From assembly GCF_050624435.1 (NCBI RefSeq), contig NC_134541.1, positions 101,118,805 through 101,182,804 of the forward strand: a DNA stretch of 64,000 nucleotides. Direction: 5' to 3'. The translations under genes and the position numbers were made by a program. Positions 20,293-32,050 of this stretch are shown here, one piece after another (position 1 is the first letter of the stretch; every line of letters starts with the position of its first letter). The notes under the pieces are model-generated. The model was not told where the DNA came from. It saw only the letters and a program-made list of their open reading frames with translations, and did no database searches. The stretch is from Tenrec ecaudatus (taxonomy: Eukaryota > Chordata > Mammalia > Afrosoricida > Tenrecidae).

Positions 20293-22227
20293 AAGGGAGG
20301 GAGGGAGGCCAGTGTGGGAAGAAGCGGCTCTTCGCAAGGCCAGGTCCAGGCAGAGGTGACGTGGGTGGAGGGTGGCGCTGGCGACAGAGTGGCTTTGTCC
20401 GAAATGGAAGTGAATGGGGTGTAGGACCCTGTGGAGGAGCAGCTCAGGGGCTGAAAGTAAACGGCTTGTGTTTGCCTGGTGTGGATCTGGGGGTGCCTGA
20501 TGCCCATGCTCAACCATTCACCCTGCCCTTCCATATCCCTCCACCCGCCAGCCATCACACACACATTCACTCACTACCTACATGTCGGACTTTGGGGCTA
20601 CAATGATAAAAGAGACCAGGTACCTGCTCTGTTGGTGCCACTAACCTGGAGAGATGGATAAGAAATGACTGGACACATCGGCAAAAGAACAGTAGCCTGA
20701 ACTACGGTGCGGGGGGAGCTGGCTTTTGAGCTGAGAATGTCCACAGTGGGAAGAGCTGGCACAGAAGTCTTCCCTCCGGAGACCTGGAAGTGCAGAGATC
20801 CTGAGGATAGAAGGGGTGTGGTACGTTCAAGGAACAAATCGAGTCAAGGGGAGGGCGGAAGGACATAGTCACAGAGGAGGGCACAAAGGGAGGAGGCGCC
20901 AGGTGCTAGAAGAGTGTGACGCTGTGATTTGAGAATTCCGTGGGTTGGGAAATGGATCGCAAGGGCGATGGTGGAAGAAGGAACATCTCTTAGATCCCAG
21001 ACCCAGCCAATTGTAGAGCAGTGGGCTCACTGCCCCTCTCATCTCCCTACCCAGGGGCCCCGGAACTTGTATGAGGGGTTCATACAAGTATGTCTCAGCC
21101 TCATCTGAACATGGGTGGATGGGCCTGGAACTTTCCAGCGCTGTTCTTGGGGGATTTCTCTACGGATGCCCTGAGAGGCGTCTGGGTGGAAGGGTAGACA
21201 GAAAGCAGGAAAGGTGTCCGGAAGGAAGGGGCAGCGATGGAAGGCTGGGACAAGGGAAGGAATGGGTGGATGACAGAAGGCACAAAGGCAAGAAAGAAAA
21301 GAGACTGGTTGGATGGATGACTCACCGTGCCCATTGTAACCCTTGCCACTGGGCCAGTTTTGACATACAGGAGCCTGCAGACAGGCGTGGGTGGTGGAGG
21401 GAGTGAATGACGTCCAGCAAGGATGAATGGACAGGCAGGAAGGGCAGAGGACAGAAGAACAGAAGAGACCAGGTGTGGGCAGACAGGGAAATTCACATTC
21501 CATTCACCTCCCAGGTTTTGAGACCCAACTGGGCCAGGTCCGAGGATACTTGGTGAAGCAGACCTGGGCTCCTTCCCACATCAAGTTCAGGAGCTTGTTG
21601 GGTGACACACATACCTTCATGTACGACGGTGACCATGAGGCTGTGCGTTCAATACTTGGAGGAAGGACTGAAGGGGTGTGGGGATTCAGTGAAGGCTTCC
21701 CAGAAGCAGAACATTTGCACCAGACCTGGAAGGACTAGGTTGAATCCTCTCTGCAGTGTGACATTTGCTTGTTGGTCTCCTGTGTTTGTACCCGTACCCT
21801 GGTCCCGTGTGGGTCCTTGGAGTCTTGAGGGCCCTGCTCCAAGCCCTCAGCCCTGGTTTCTCAGCTCCCCATCACTTGTGGGGCTGAGTCTTCTTTCGGA
21901 CCCCCGAAGTCACCCCTCCAGCTGGGGCTCTGGCTGAAAGTGCTCAGGAGGTTCAGTTGGTGGGAAGTCATCTGGGGACCAAGGGGGGAGAGCAACCCCA
22001 GCTGGCACTACTACTGGACAGCTCCCAGGGTCCAGAGAAATGTGAGGCCCACGGCAGAAGCTCAGGAAGGCCCACCCCGCTCCCTGCCACCGCACTCACC
22101 CACCCAGCTCAGCAGCACCCGGTCCATTTTGACCAACTGCACACCCTCATGGCAACCAGCACCCACACTGTTATCAACACTTGAGGTTCTCATCCCAGCC
22201 ATCCGAGTGGGAATGAAGCGGTAGCTC
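20293..22227. other. mostly unique sequence with an ancient repeat
   Basis: 20575-20960 and 21640-21730 resemble a decayed ancient mammalian interspersed repeat ('acaatgataaaagagaccag' then 'gtacctgctct', 'gtgaaggcttcccagaagca'), class not resolved. 21150-21480 is purine-rich. No exon supported; the 103-154 codon frames overlap on both strands and are not recognised. Confidence 0.35.
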
Positions 22228-22365
22228 TTGGTGGTTACGAGTTGGTTCCCAACTGCCAAGCACTCGAAGCCAGCACAGAACCACTACGCCAACAGGGCTC
22301 ACGCCTGTCCTGTAGGGTGACTCTAAGTCAGCATGGACTCGATGGCCATGTGTCTGGCTGGCTTG
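22228..22365 (+). repeat. mosaic AfroSINE with inverted middle
   Basis: Sense head ('ttggtggttacgagttgg'), then an antisense head piece ('accactacgccaacagggct', about 22281-22300), then a sense tail ('gactctaagtcagcatggac' then 'tcgatggc'). Confidence 0.6.
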
Positions 22366-22499
22366 TTTTTCGGAGGGATTAGGGGTGAAGCCGAGAGGGG
22401 GGGCACAGTGGGTTCCCCTTTGGGCGGCTGACTGTGAGCGGAGTGCGGTGTGCAAGGAGGAGGAGCGCCCTGCTCCAGCAGAGACGCGCAATCTCCGCG

Positions 22500-23095
22500 T
22501 GAGAACGACTGGCGGCTGTGAGCGGCTTGCCATGCGTCTGCCGACCATTTGCACACATCCTAATTCAAGTGACCATCCAAGGACTTGGCTCATTTTCTCA
22601 GCTGGGTTGGTTGTCGTGGTTAAGTTGTAGCGGCCACTGACATCGTCTGGCTGGAAACCCTGGTCACACCGGTGGCTCCTCAAACTTTTCTCCTGGTCGG
22701 TCGGCTGTCTCTTCACTTGTCGATAAAGTCCTTTGTTGTGCAAGCGCTTTGAATCTGCTGCAGCCCAGCGGATCTGTCTCGCTTGCTCTGCTGCTGCGCT
22801 TTGGTCGAATAGCTAAGAACCCGTGTCATTTCTTGTCCCGGCAGCTGCGACAACGGGCCCCCAGACAACAGCAGTTCGGAGGGTGGCGCGGGGCCAGTGT
22901 TTTGTCCTGCTGCTCCAGGGTGGCTACGCATCGGACTGACGTGGTAGGTCCTCGTTAGCGTTCTCCCACTTAGGCGCTTGATCCGCGTGGAGTTACTTTC
23001 CATATGTGGTGAAGTTATGGGGCCAACTGCATTCCTGTGCGTGTTTCGATCCAGTTTTCCCAGCTCCGTTTATGAAAGAAACTATTCAAGTGCCC
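22500..23095 (-). repeat. old L1 3'-region, GC-shifted
   Basis: 'gtcctttgttgtgcaagcgc' then 'tttgaatctgctgcagccca', 'atagctaagaacccgtgtc' and 'cgatccagttttcccagctc' follow the order of L1 ORF2/3' complement, but many A/T positions have become G/C. Heavily diverged. Confidence 0.55.
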
Positions 23096-23119
23096 GACCC
23101 AGGCCTGGCAGGGGTCTCT

Positions 23120-23305
23120 ATGCGCACACTGCCGCCAAGTCGGCTCCAACTCACAGTGTGACGCCCGCCCCCTTTGACTTTCCGAGACCACCCCTTTAGG
23201 AGAGTAGACAGCCTCATCTTTCACAGAGCGACTGGCAGGCAGGCTGGAACTGCTGACCTTGCAGTCAGCAGGCCAAGGCATAACCCACTCCACCACTAGG
23301 ACTGT
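23120..23305 (-). repeat. AfroSINE
   Basis: 'ccaagtcggctccaactcac' (tail complement), 'gaactgctgaccttgcagtc' and 'ccactccaccactaggact' (head complement). Near full length. Confidence 0.85.
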
Positions 23306-23390
23306 GAAAAATGTTGTGATTAAAAGAAAAATTCATTCTCTTTTCTTCCCATTTTTCACATGCTTTCTGAAGCGCCTCCTCTGCCTGAAG

Positions 23391-23601
23391 CAGGGTCAGC
23401 AAACTGCGGCTTGGGAGCCGTATTTGGCTCTTTCGGTGCATACATGTGACTGCATTAAAATGGCAAAAAAAAAAAAAGATACTATTTGGACAAGCGTGAT
23501 TTCATTTGTTTATAAAAATCTATTCATGGCTCTTGAAGAATTTTTTAATAGTTGTGAGGGTCAGGATTGGCTCTTCCATCTCAGAAGTATGTTGACCGCT
23601 G
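23391..23601. mobile_element. hAT-type MITE (OC1-like)
   Basis: A 211-bp element with ends CAGGGTCAGCAAACT and, from the other strand, CAGCGGTCAACATACT. These fit hAT inverted repeats of the 'CAGTGGTCGGCAAACT' type followed by 'gcggctcg.gagcc'. The 8-bp flanks gcctgaag (23383-23390) and gcctggca (23602-23609) share their first five bases, an imperfect target duplication. No coding capacity. Assignment to OC1 rather than another hAT group is from memory. Confidence 0.7.
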
Positions 23602-23865
23602 GCCTGGCACAATAGGAGGGGAGGAGTCAGAAAGAAGACATGGAAGGAGTGCCTAACTACTCCCACCTGTCTCCTTCCTCCAGAAACCAGGGGAATGGGA
23701 TGGTTCCAGACTCCCATTACTGAACATTCTGATAGAAGATGCTACAGAAGAGTCTTGATCTAAAGCGGGGGAGCTGTGGAACAGAATTCTAAATCCTCAG
23801 GGGTTTCAGATTTGTGGAGCAAGGGGCCCAGTAACCCCCTGCAACTATTGTCGTGAGAGCATCTT
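23602..23865. other. unassigned sequence
   Basis: No family assigned. It may belong to an older repeat that continues after the T-family copy at 24046-24150. Confidence 0.3.
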
Positions 23866-23878
23866 AAAAACAGAATGA

Positions 23879-24035
23879 AGGGGAGAGGGGGTGGGGGGGT
23901 GAGGAGCTGATACCAAGAGTACCAAGAGCTCAAGTAGAAAGAAAATGTTTTGAAAATGATGATGGCAACAAATGTGCTTGACACCGTGGATGGACTGTGA
24001 TAAGAGCTGTATGAGCCCCCAATAAAATGATTAAA
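23879..24035 (+). mobile_element. T-family retroposon 3' end (short)
   Basis: About 155 bp ending 'cccccaataaaatgatta' plus A's. Flanked by 'aaaaacagaatga' (from 23866) and 'aaaaaacagaattaa' (about 24034), a near-exact target duplication. Confidence 0.8.
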
Positions 24036-24159
24036 AAACAGAATTAAAAAAGTACCTCATAAAGTTTTCTTGGCAAAAGTCTCAGAGTTTGAAACATGGC
24101 AGATGACATGGACCAACAACACTACCAACCCAGTAGAGGAGCCTCTTGGTCTCCGTATG

Positions 24160-24430
24160 CTCAGTATTCATGAATGCATGGATGTGAAAATGAGAATTGA
24201 CCGAGCAATCGACAGAGCCAAATACCCCAGTGTTCTCTGTTTGGAATGCACCTGCTCCAAGCCAGGGCATTCCCATGGCGTGATGAGCATGTGAGAGCTG
24301 GGCACGGAATAAGGAGACCGCAGACGTACAGATAGAGGCATTTGGACTGTGGCGCGGGTGAAGCCCAGTGCACGTACCACGGTGTGCAAAAAGAACAAAC
24401 CCATCTACTGGGAAGAAGTACAGCCAGAAT
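24160..24430 (+). repeat. RTE LINE fragment
   Basis: Same interior RTE segment as at 28030-28284 and 2330-2500 ('aataaggagaccgcagacgt' and 'actgggaagaagtacagcca' then 'gaatgctccc'). Ends abruptly at about 24430. Confidence 0.65.
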
Positions 24431-24744
24431 GCTCCCTCGAGCCTGAGATGAGCCACCTGGGTCTCCCCGGACCCTCAGCTCCCCTCCTCAGGCAACCTGC
24501 CACCCTGTCCCCTCCTCTATTTCCAAGCTGCAGCCTGAAGGGAGGCTCCCTCCAGGTGCGAGCTTGGGTCCCACCCCCCTCCCCGCCTTGGTTCCCATCC
24601 TTAGCGATCCCTGTCTCACTTCACTTTGCTGGCTGAGGTCCTGGGAACTGTTGTTTAATTGTTCTCCTCTGGGTGCCTAGTCGGTTCCCTCGGGAGGACA
24701 ATCCAGTCCAACTTGTTAGGCAGCAGATTCCCTTTTATATAAAT
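24431..24744. other. unassigned sequence
   Basis: C/T-rich; no repeat or exon recognised. Confidence 0.3.
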
Positions 24745-25365
24745 GGAATCATTCAACTTCTGCCCCTGTCTCTTCTTTTTTGAACCAAGTGGAATACGCA
24801 GACCATACAATTAACCATTTGAAGGTAGACAGTTCATTGGCATTTAGTCTGTTCACAGTGTTGTGCGGCCATTGCCCGTAAGTCCAGAACATTCCATAGC
24901 TCCAAAGGAGATCCCATAACTCTCCGGCAGCGGCTTCCCATCCCCCCCCACCCCCGCCTGCCCCTAGTCCACAGCAAGCTCCAGTCTGCTTCCTGTCTTT
25001 AGGACGTTCCTAGTCTGATTATTTCTGAACAATGGTGTCACACCAGATGTGACTGATCTTTCTCCTCGGGACTCTCCCACCGGCCAGAGGCTGCTCAGGG
25101 TTTGTCTACACTGTACCCTCCTTCCCAGCCCTGTCCCTCTTGGCGGTTGCGCACTATTCCCTTGTACGGACTGGCCATGCCGTAAGGACCCATTCCGCAG
25201 TTGATGGACACTGGGGTTTGTCCCCCCTCCGCCTTGCTGTCCACGTCTTCTCTTTTGTGACTGTCTGGCTTCATTGGCTGAGGACATCCGCCTGGGTGGC
25301 TGGGTGGACTTCTGGGGGGTTCTTTCTCATTGCTGCATAGCATTCCTTCACGACACGGGAAGCGG
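24745..25365 (-). repeat. old L1 3'-region fragment
   Basis: The L1M complement order is kept: 'gtgttgtgcggccattgccc', 'agtccagaacattccatagc', 'cgcagttgatggacactggg', and 'cattgctgcatagcattcc' at the end. Confidence 0.65.
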
Positions 25366-26189
25366 TAGTCCCTGCGCAGGCATGGTGGCCAGGGCCAGTG
25401 TAAGGGTGGCAGGAGGAGTGGTGGCCCTGTGGGCGGCCTTGCCCTCTGAAAGTGCCTGCTGCCTTCAGCTCTGGCTGCTCATTGCTCCTCGGGTGGGAGC
25501 ATTTCTCTGTTTGGAGAGAAATGAAGATCTGGATTTTCTATAAAACTTCCCAAGTTTTAAATGTTGGAAACACATTCAATTCCTTAAAAATGCACAGTCG
25601 GGGAAACTGGGCACCTGTCGTAGACCAGAGATGTGACCGCAGAGGGCTTGTGTCCTAGTCAGAGGGGCAGGAATTAAAAACAAGAAACAAACAGCAGCCC
25701 CTACTGAGCGTCAGGTGAGTCTGGTGTTTGGTTCGAGTCGGGCAACAACGCGAGCTTCGGGGCTGTGCCCCGTCTACGTGGGGACAAAAGACGCTGGAGG
25801 AGCTGGCTGAAGTGTGCCTGGGAACTGTCCTGTCCTGACAACTGTCCGTGACCCTCAATGCTTTCAAAATAGTGGGGCCCAGTTAGTAGCGGGGCTGCGG
25901 TGGCCCTGAGCTGCATGCCTGCAAGGGCAGCTGGTGGGTGCCGCTCCCTTAGTGCCCTGCACCGGCGTCAGGGCAGATGGGAAGGGTGGGCGCCCTGGAC
26001 CAGGCCAGGATGGGGTGGCGACTAGTGTCTGAGCACAGTGGACAGTGGGATCCAGGGGAGAAAGGGCTAGGATCACTTCCAGGTGCACCGGAATTTACCT
26101 GAGGAGGCTGCAGAGCTGCTAGGCATTGGGGGTCTCGGGGTCTCCTGTGCCTGAGCAGGTTGGTGGGGGGCATCCTGGACATGGGAGTG
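25366..26189. other. unassigned sequence
   Basis: No repeat recognised. Frames up to 89 codons without any family resemblance. Confidence 0.3.
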
Positions 26190-26885
26190 GTATGGACATA
26201 CATGGGCCTGAGTGTGTGTGAGCATGTACGTGGACTATCTGGTGAGTCTGTGAGAACGAATGCATGTCTGTGAACATAGGTGTGAATGTGTATCCAGGAG
26301 CATGTCCGCACACATCTGTGTAACATGCATATAGTCATGCGTGTGCGTGTATACACGATGGTGTGTGTGTGAACATGAGTGTGGAATGTGCCTGTGTGTA
26401 CATGTGCCTGGGTGTTGCACGACTGAATCTGTGCATGACCCCATGTCTGAATGATCATACGTGTTTGCACATGAATACTTGTCTGAGTGTGTGTCTATGA
26501 GGGCGTGTAAGCTTGTGTACATGTGAGGGTGGGTGCCTCTTTGTACACGCCTGGCTGTGTCTGAGCATATGTGTGTGTGCATGAACCTGCATGGGTGAGA
26601 GGGATTATATGTCTGGAAGTGTGTGTACATGTGTACAGGAGTGTACGCATGTGATCACATGTATCTGTCTGTGTGTGGCAGTGTCTCTGCATGCGTGCCT
26701 GCAAACATGGATATGTGTCTGTGAACATTCGTTTTATGTTAACATGTCTATAATGTGTCTGTGAACATGTGTACGAACAGTGCGTCTTTGAACATGTCGG
26801 TGAGCAGGCATGCCTGAGCCTGTTCATGTGTCTGCACGTGTCTGTCTGCACGTGCATGTGCCCCTGAAGGCATGTGAGCACATGT
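26190..26885. repeat. TG-rich degenerate satellite-like tract
   Basis: About 700 bp of alternating tgtg, catgtg, gtctgtg and gaacatg motifs; the strand complement of the 6535-7050 tract type. Frames of 128-173 codons on the minus strand (His/Thr/Cys-rich) are artefacts. Confidence 0.8.
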
Positions 26886-28029
26886 GTCTGTCACGGGCTG
26901 GGGGTGGGGTGAGGAACGGCCATTCTTCGCAGCTCTGTCCTCGATCCCTCTTGAGTTTGTTAGCTCCCCAAGTTTCCAGCTCCCCAAGCCCCTCAGGCTG
27001 CCCTGGGATCTTCCGCTGGGGCCCTTGCCCCTGCTGCCCTCCAACCCCTCCTTCTGAGAGCCAGAGGGGTCATTAAAGTGTAAAATAAGTCATCTCACCC
27101 CAACCCTACTTCTGAGAATAAAATCAGGCTCCTCCCTGATGGGCACTGGCCCTTTCCTCCCCTGATCACCGCCCCTCCCAGCCCCTTCCCGCCCTCCTCA
27201 CCCACCCCGAAGCCCTCGGGAGACCTTTTACTGACCTCAGGACCTTGGACATACTGGCCCGTTCTTGTCCTTTAGGTCTCTCCCCAAACGTCACATCAGC
27301 AGGACAGAGGCCAAGCCTCCTGCCAAGCACCCACCAGAGCATTGGGCGTCACCTCCTCCTCCGTCAGCAACAGCCCCAGGGCCTGTTCTGTTTGCACAGA
27401 CCTGGCCTCAGTGCCAGGCTCCGGCAGCTCGAAGCATATTCCTCAAGCGACTGAACAAGACTGGCTGGTCTGGACCCATCCGCCTTCCCCACCCATCCCT
27501 GGGGACGACCCGAGGAGCGCTGGCCCCTCCACAGGCCTCCAAGCCCACTCCTGCTCCGCCAAGGACGGCAGGTGCTATGGGCTGGGGGCAGCTCCAAATC
27601 CCAGGTTGCTCTTCTGCCCAGGAAGTCGCACTGGACGCGGTAACTCAGCCCCTGTGGGCATAAGTGGAAACCACCCGCAGATGCCCTGCAGAGAAGATGG
27701 GCGCCATGATGCCTTCTACAAGAGCCAAACAGACCACTCACTCAGCAGAGGCTCCGCAAAGAAGGGGTGCTTATGGTTTTCCACCGTTGAAAGAAGGCTA
27801 GCCCACCAGGCCACCAGGGCCCTTTAAAACCCCATGGAGCAGCTCTCCCCTTGGGGTGATGCGGGGTCACCAGGAGTTGGGGTAACCTGAATGAGAACAA
27901 AAATGCATCCAGATGCTGTGGGTTCAGAAGAGACGCCGGCTGCCGTGTCCAATGGCGCCGCTGTGAGCCCGGCTGGCTGCTCAGATGGAGAGGGATGGAG
28001 ACATGTTGCATTAGGTCCCTCCGCTGCAC
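26886..28029. other. unassigned GC-rich sequence
   Basis: C-rich 27100-27230. Overlapping frames of 125-161 codons at 27265-27827 on both strands. No domain recognised and no repeat identified. Confidence 0.3.
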
Positions 28030-29532
28030 AGTCGCTCGTTAGAGTTCTGAACAGCAAGGGTACCACTTGGAGGATGAAGATGTGCCTGCCCCAAGCCAGG
28101 GCATGCCCATGGCGTGATAAGCATGTGAGAGCAGGGCACGGAATAAGGAGACCGCAGACGTACAGATAGAGGCATTTGGACTGTGGTGCGGGTGAAGCCC
28201 AGTGCAAGTACCACGGTGTGCAAAAAGAAAAAACCCATCTACTGGGAAGAAGTACAGCCTGAGATGGCAAGACTGCCTTTTACAGGAAATGACGAAAGAT
28301 TGAGGAAGCAAAGCTAAGGATGGAGGGATAAACATAGGTGTGCACTTATGTAAATATATTACTTCATAAATATAGAGAGCCTATCCCCCAAGAAGAATTT
28401 ATTTCAGAGGACATCGATGAAGCTGCAGCTCCGGGAGAGGGACATGTCTGATCAGAGCACACAGGAGCAGATGAAGGGGAAGGAAGAGAGAGTGGAGCAC
28501 ATCCTGTCCCGCCAAGCCTTGAGGACAATGTTCCCACTCAGAGCAGCCAATCCACAGAGAGGACCATATGGCTGACTCCACTGTGAGATGCAACATCCCT
28601 CACTGACCCACAGCCTTTCCGGGGACAACACTGGAGACACGGTGTGGGAATTGTGCCCAATCTGATCCCACCACACCGAGGCAAAACACTAAGGGTGTGC
28701 AACAGAACAGCAAGGGGAACAGAGCAACGAAGTCCCCCAAAATAGACTTTGGGGCCAGGGTTTGGCACCCATCACACTCAACTGGAAAATACTCCTTAAG
28801 GCCAACACACAGTCCCTGAACTAACTACAAGCTTTTCTTTGTTGTTGTTGTCGTGTTGTTATTGTGTTATTGTTTTTTTGTCATTGTCTTTTTGTTGTTA
28901 TTGTTTTGTTTTCTTTTGTTGCTTGGTTTTGCTCTGTCTTGTTTTGTGCATGTTATTATCTCCACAGGTTGGTATAAATAAGATAGGCTGGATGAACAAT
29001 CTGGAGGAGAAAACAATGGGACCGGCACTTCTGAGGGCACATGGGAAAGGGGGGAGGTGGGGGAAAGGAAGTGGAATTAACAAACCCAGGGACAAGGGAA
29101 CAACAAGTTATGAGGTGGGTGTAGGAGGCCTGGTAGGGCATGACAAAGGGTAATGTAACCGAGAGGAATTAGTGAAACCCAAATGAAGGCTGAGCATGAG
29201 AGTGGGACAAGAGGAAAGTCAAAGGAAATAGAGGAAAGAACTAAGAGGCAAAGGACATTTATAGAGGTCTAAATAAAGGCATGTACATATATAAATATAA
29301 TTATATATGAGAATGGGGAAATAAATCTATGTGCTAATATTTATAGGTTTAGTATTAAGGTAGCAGAAGGACATTGGACCTCCACTCAAGTACTCCCTCA
29401 ATGCGAGAATACTTTGTTGTATTAAACTGGCATTCCATGACGCTCACCTTCCCGACATGATCGCTGAAGAAAAAGCGGGTGCATAAGCAAATATGGTGAA
29501 GAAAGCTGATGGGGCCCAGCTATCGAAAGATA

Positions 29533-29981
29533 TACCCTGTTTCCCAAAAATAAGACAGTGTCTTATATTAATTTTTGTTCCCAAAGATGCACTAGGTCTT
29601 ATTTTCAGTGGATGTCTTATTTTTCCATGAAGAAGAACACAGTACACATTTATTGTTGAATAAAATAAAAGGTAATTTATTACCTATATATGGTACAGTA
29701 GTTGTCATCACAAACCAGCATAACCAGACAAACTGTGAATCCTATGGTATCAAGAATTTCTTGTTACTATTGTTTCCATGTACAACAATCTATGGTACAT
29801 TTACTCATAATCTATGGTACATTTACTCGCACTTCTTGTCTGCTTCGGCTGCGCTGCAGCCAACAGTGAGCTGTGCGGTGGTGCCCGCCGCTCCAGTCCA
29901 GAGTCAAGGTAGCTTCAGGGGGCCTTATTATCTGGGAGGCCTTATTTTCAGGGGATGTCTTACTTTCGGGGAAACACGGTA
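29533..29981. mobile_element. Tc1/mariner-type MITE with TA duplication
   Basis: A 445-bp element (29535-29979) between TA at 29533-29534 and TA at 29980-29981. Ends are CCCTGTTTCCC and, from the other strand, CCGTGTTTCCCC, each followed by an AT-rich stretch ending in 'taagaca'; with one gap the inverted repeats match over about 24 bp. The sub-terminal 'gatgtctta' motif is also repeated. Non-coding interior with a 22-bp duplication (about 29789-29832). The superfamily is inferred from the TA target. Confidence 0.8.
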
Positions 29982-29991
29982 GTATCTAGGG

Positions 29992-30238
29992 TTTTTAAAA
30001 CATTATTAAATCATTTTATTGGGGGCTCGTTACAACTCTTATCACAATCCATACATCAATTCATTGTGTCAAGCACATTTGTACATTTGCTGCCATCATC
30101 ATTCTTAAAACATTTGCCTTCTACTTGAGACCTTAATATCAGCTCCTCATTTTCCCCCTCCCTCACAGCTCCTCCCTCTTTCATGAACCCTTGATAATTT
30201 ATAAATTATTGTTTTGTCATATATTACACTGTCTGACA
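29992..30238 (-). mobile_element. T-family copy E (antisense, inside copy B)
   Basis: A 247-bp 3' end of the same family inserted in reverse orientation. Flanked by 'tagtatctaggg' (29980-29991) and 'tagcatctaggg' (30239-30250), matching 11 of 12. It abuts the mariner-type MITE. Confidence 0.85.
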
Positions 30239-30399
30239 TAGCATCTAGGGTCTTAAGACTTGAAGGTAAACAAGTGGCCATCGAACTCAGAAGCAACAAA
30301 GCCCACATGGAAGAAGCACACCAGTCTGTGTGATCACAAGGTGCCAAAGGGATCAGTTATCAGGCATTAAAGGACAAAAAATCATATTATTGTGTGCTC

Positions 30400-30640
30400 A
30401 CCTCCCCAATACAATCACTGAAGACAAATGGGTGCATAAGCAAATGTGCTGAAGAAAGCTGATGGTGCCCAGCTACCAAAAGATATATAGCGTCTGGGGT
30501 CTTAAAGGCTTGAAGGTAAACAAGTGGCCATCTAGCTTGGAAGCAACAAAGCCCACATGGAAAAATCACACTAGTCTGTGTGACACAAGGTGTCAAAGGG
30601 TCAGGTATCAGGCACGAAAGAACAAAAAATCATATTGTGA
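30400..30640 (+). repeat. second copy of the T-family ~240-bp interior unit
   Basis: The stretch from 'cctccccaatacaatcactg' to 'caaaaaatcatatt' repeats the preceding unit (29440-30400 after removing insertions), e.g. 'cttgaaggtaaacaagtggc' occurs at about 30261 and 30511. Copy A at 49 kb shows only one unit. Confidence 0.8.
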
Positions 30641-32050
30641 ATGAGGGGAAGTGCGGAGTGGGGACCCAAAGCCCATCTGTAGGCAACTGAACATTCCCTT
30701 ATAGAAGGGTCGTGGGGTGGAGACGAGCCAGTCCAGGTGCAGTATAGCAATGATGAAACGTACAACTTTCCTCTAGCTCCTAAATGCTTCCTCCCTACCC
30801 ACTATCATGATCCCAATTCTACCTTACAAATCTGGCTAGATCAGAGGATATTCACTGGTACAGATAGGAACTGGAAACACAGGGAATCCAGGACAGATGA
30901 TCCCTTTACGACCAGTGGTGAGAGTGGTGATACTGGGCAGGTAGAACGAGGGTGGGTTGGAAAGGGGAAACCAATTACAGGGATCTACATATAACCTCCT
31001 CCTGGGGGACAGACAACAGAAAAGTGGGTGAAGGGAGATTTCCGACACTGTAAGATATGACAAAATAATAATTTATTATCAAGCATTTATGAGGGAAGGG
31101 AGAGTGGGGAGGGAAGGGTTAAAATAAGGAGCTGATGCCAGGGGCTTAAGTGGAGAGCAAATGTTTTGAGAATGATGAGGCCAACAAATGTACAAATGTG
31201 CTTTATACAATTGATGTATGTAATGGATTGTGATAAGAATTGTATGAGCCTCCAATAAAATGATTTTAAAAAATAGAGGGCCTATTTACATACATTTATA
31301 TGGCAATACACTGAGGAGGTGAACAGACTTCAGGCCTCTGCCCAAGCCCTCCCTCTACACAAGAACACTTTGTTCTAACAACCTGGTATTCTGTGATGCT
31401 CACCCTCCCAACATGATCGCTGAAGACAAAATGAGCACATAAGCAAATATGACAGAGAAAGCTGATGGTGCCCGGCTATAAAATATATAGCATCCAGAGT
31501 CTTAAAGATTTGAAGTTAAACAAGTGACCATCTAGCAGAGAAGCAACAAGCAAGCCCACATGGAAGAAGCACACTAGCCCGTGTGATTATTAAGTGGTCG
31601 ATGGAATCAAGTAACAGGCACCAAAAGATCACCTCCAAAATATATTGTTGAGAACTAGGGGGATTGGAGCAGAGACCCCAAACCCATCTGGAGACAATGG
31701 GACATCCCCTCACAGAAGAGTCACAAGGAAGGGATGAGTCACAAGGCACAGTATAGCACAGATGAAACACACACTATTCTTCTGGTTCCTTGAAGCTTAC
31801 TCACCTCCCACAATCATGACCCTAGTTCTGCCTTTCACTGCAGGCTAGACCAGAGCAGGTGCACAGACATGCAGAATTCAGGTCAGATAAGCCCCTCCTG
31901 GACAGAAATGGGAGTAGAAATGGGGGGAGGAGGAGATGAAGGGGGAACCAATCACAATGATTGACGCATACTCCGCCACCCCCACCAGGGGGACGAACAA
32001 CAGAAACATGGGTGAAGGGAGACAGAGGTGGGTGTAAGGTATGAAAGCAA

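Larger units (their letters stand above)
28385..31272 (+). mobile_element. T-family copy B (inside copy C)
   Basis: A long copy, about 2.18 kb without its own two insertions, from 'cccccaagaagaatttattt' to 'ataaaatgattttaaaaa'. Flanked by 'atagagagcctat' (28372-28384) and 'atagagggcctat' (31273-31285), matching 12 of 13. It carries two tandem ~240-bp interior units, an internal T-rich/TTG-rich stretch (28830-28960) and no conserved reading frame. Confidence 0.9.

Noticed and set aside
24070..24294. 74-codon frame that looks protein-like at first
   Set aside because: Its second half is the RTE interior segment repeated at 28.1 kb, and the first half is unassigned repeat-like sequence.
26235..26881. 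His/Thr/Cys-rich frames on the minus strand
   Set aside because: Translations of the TG-rich tract.
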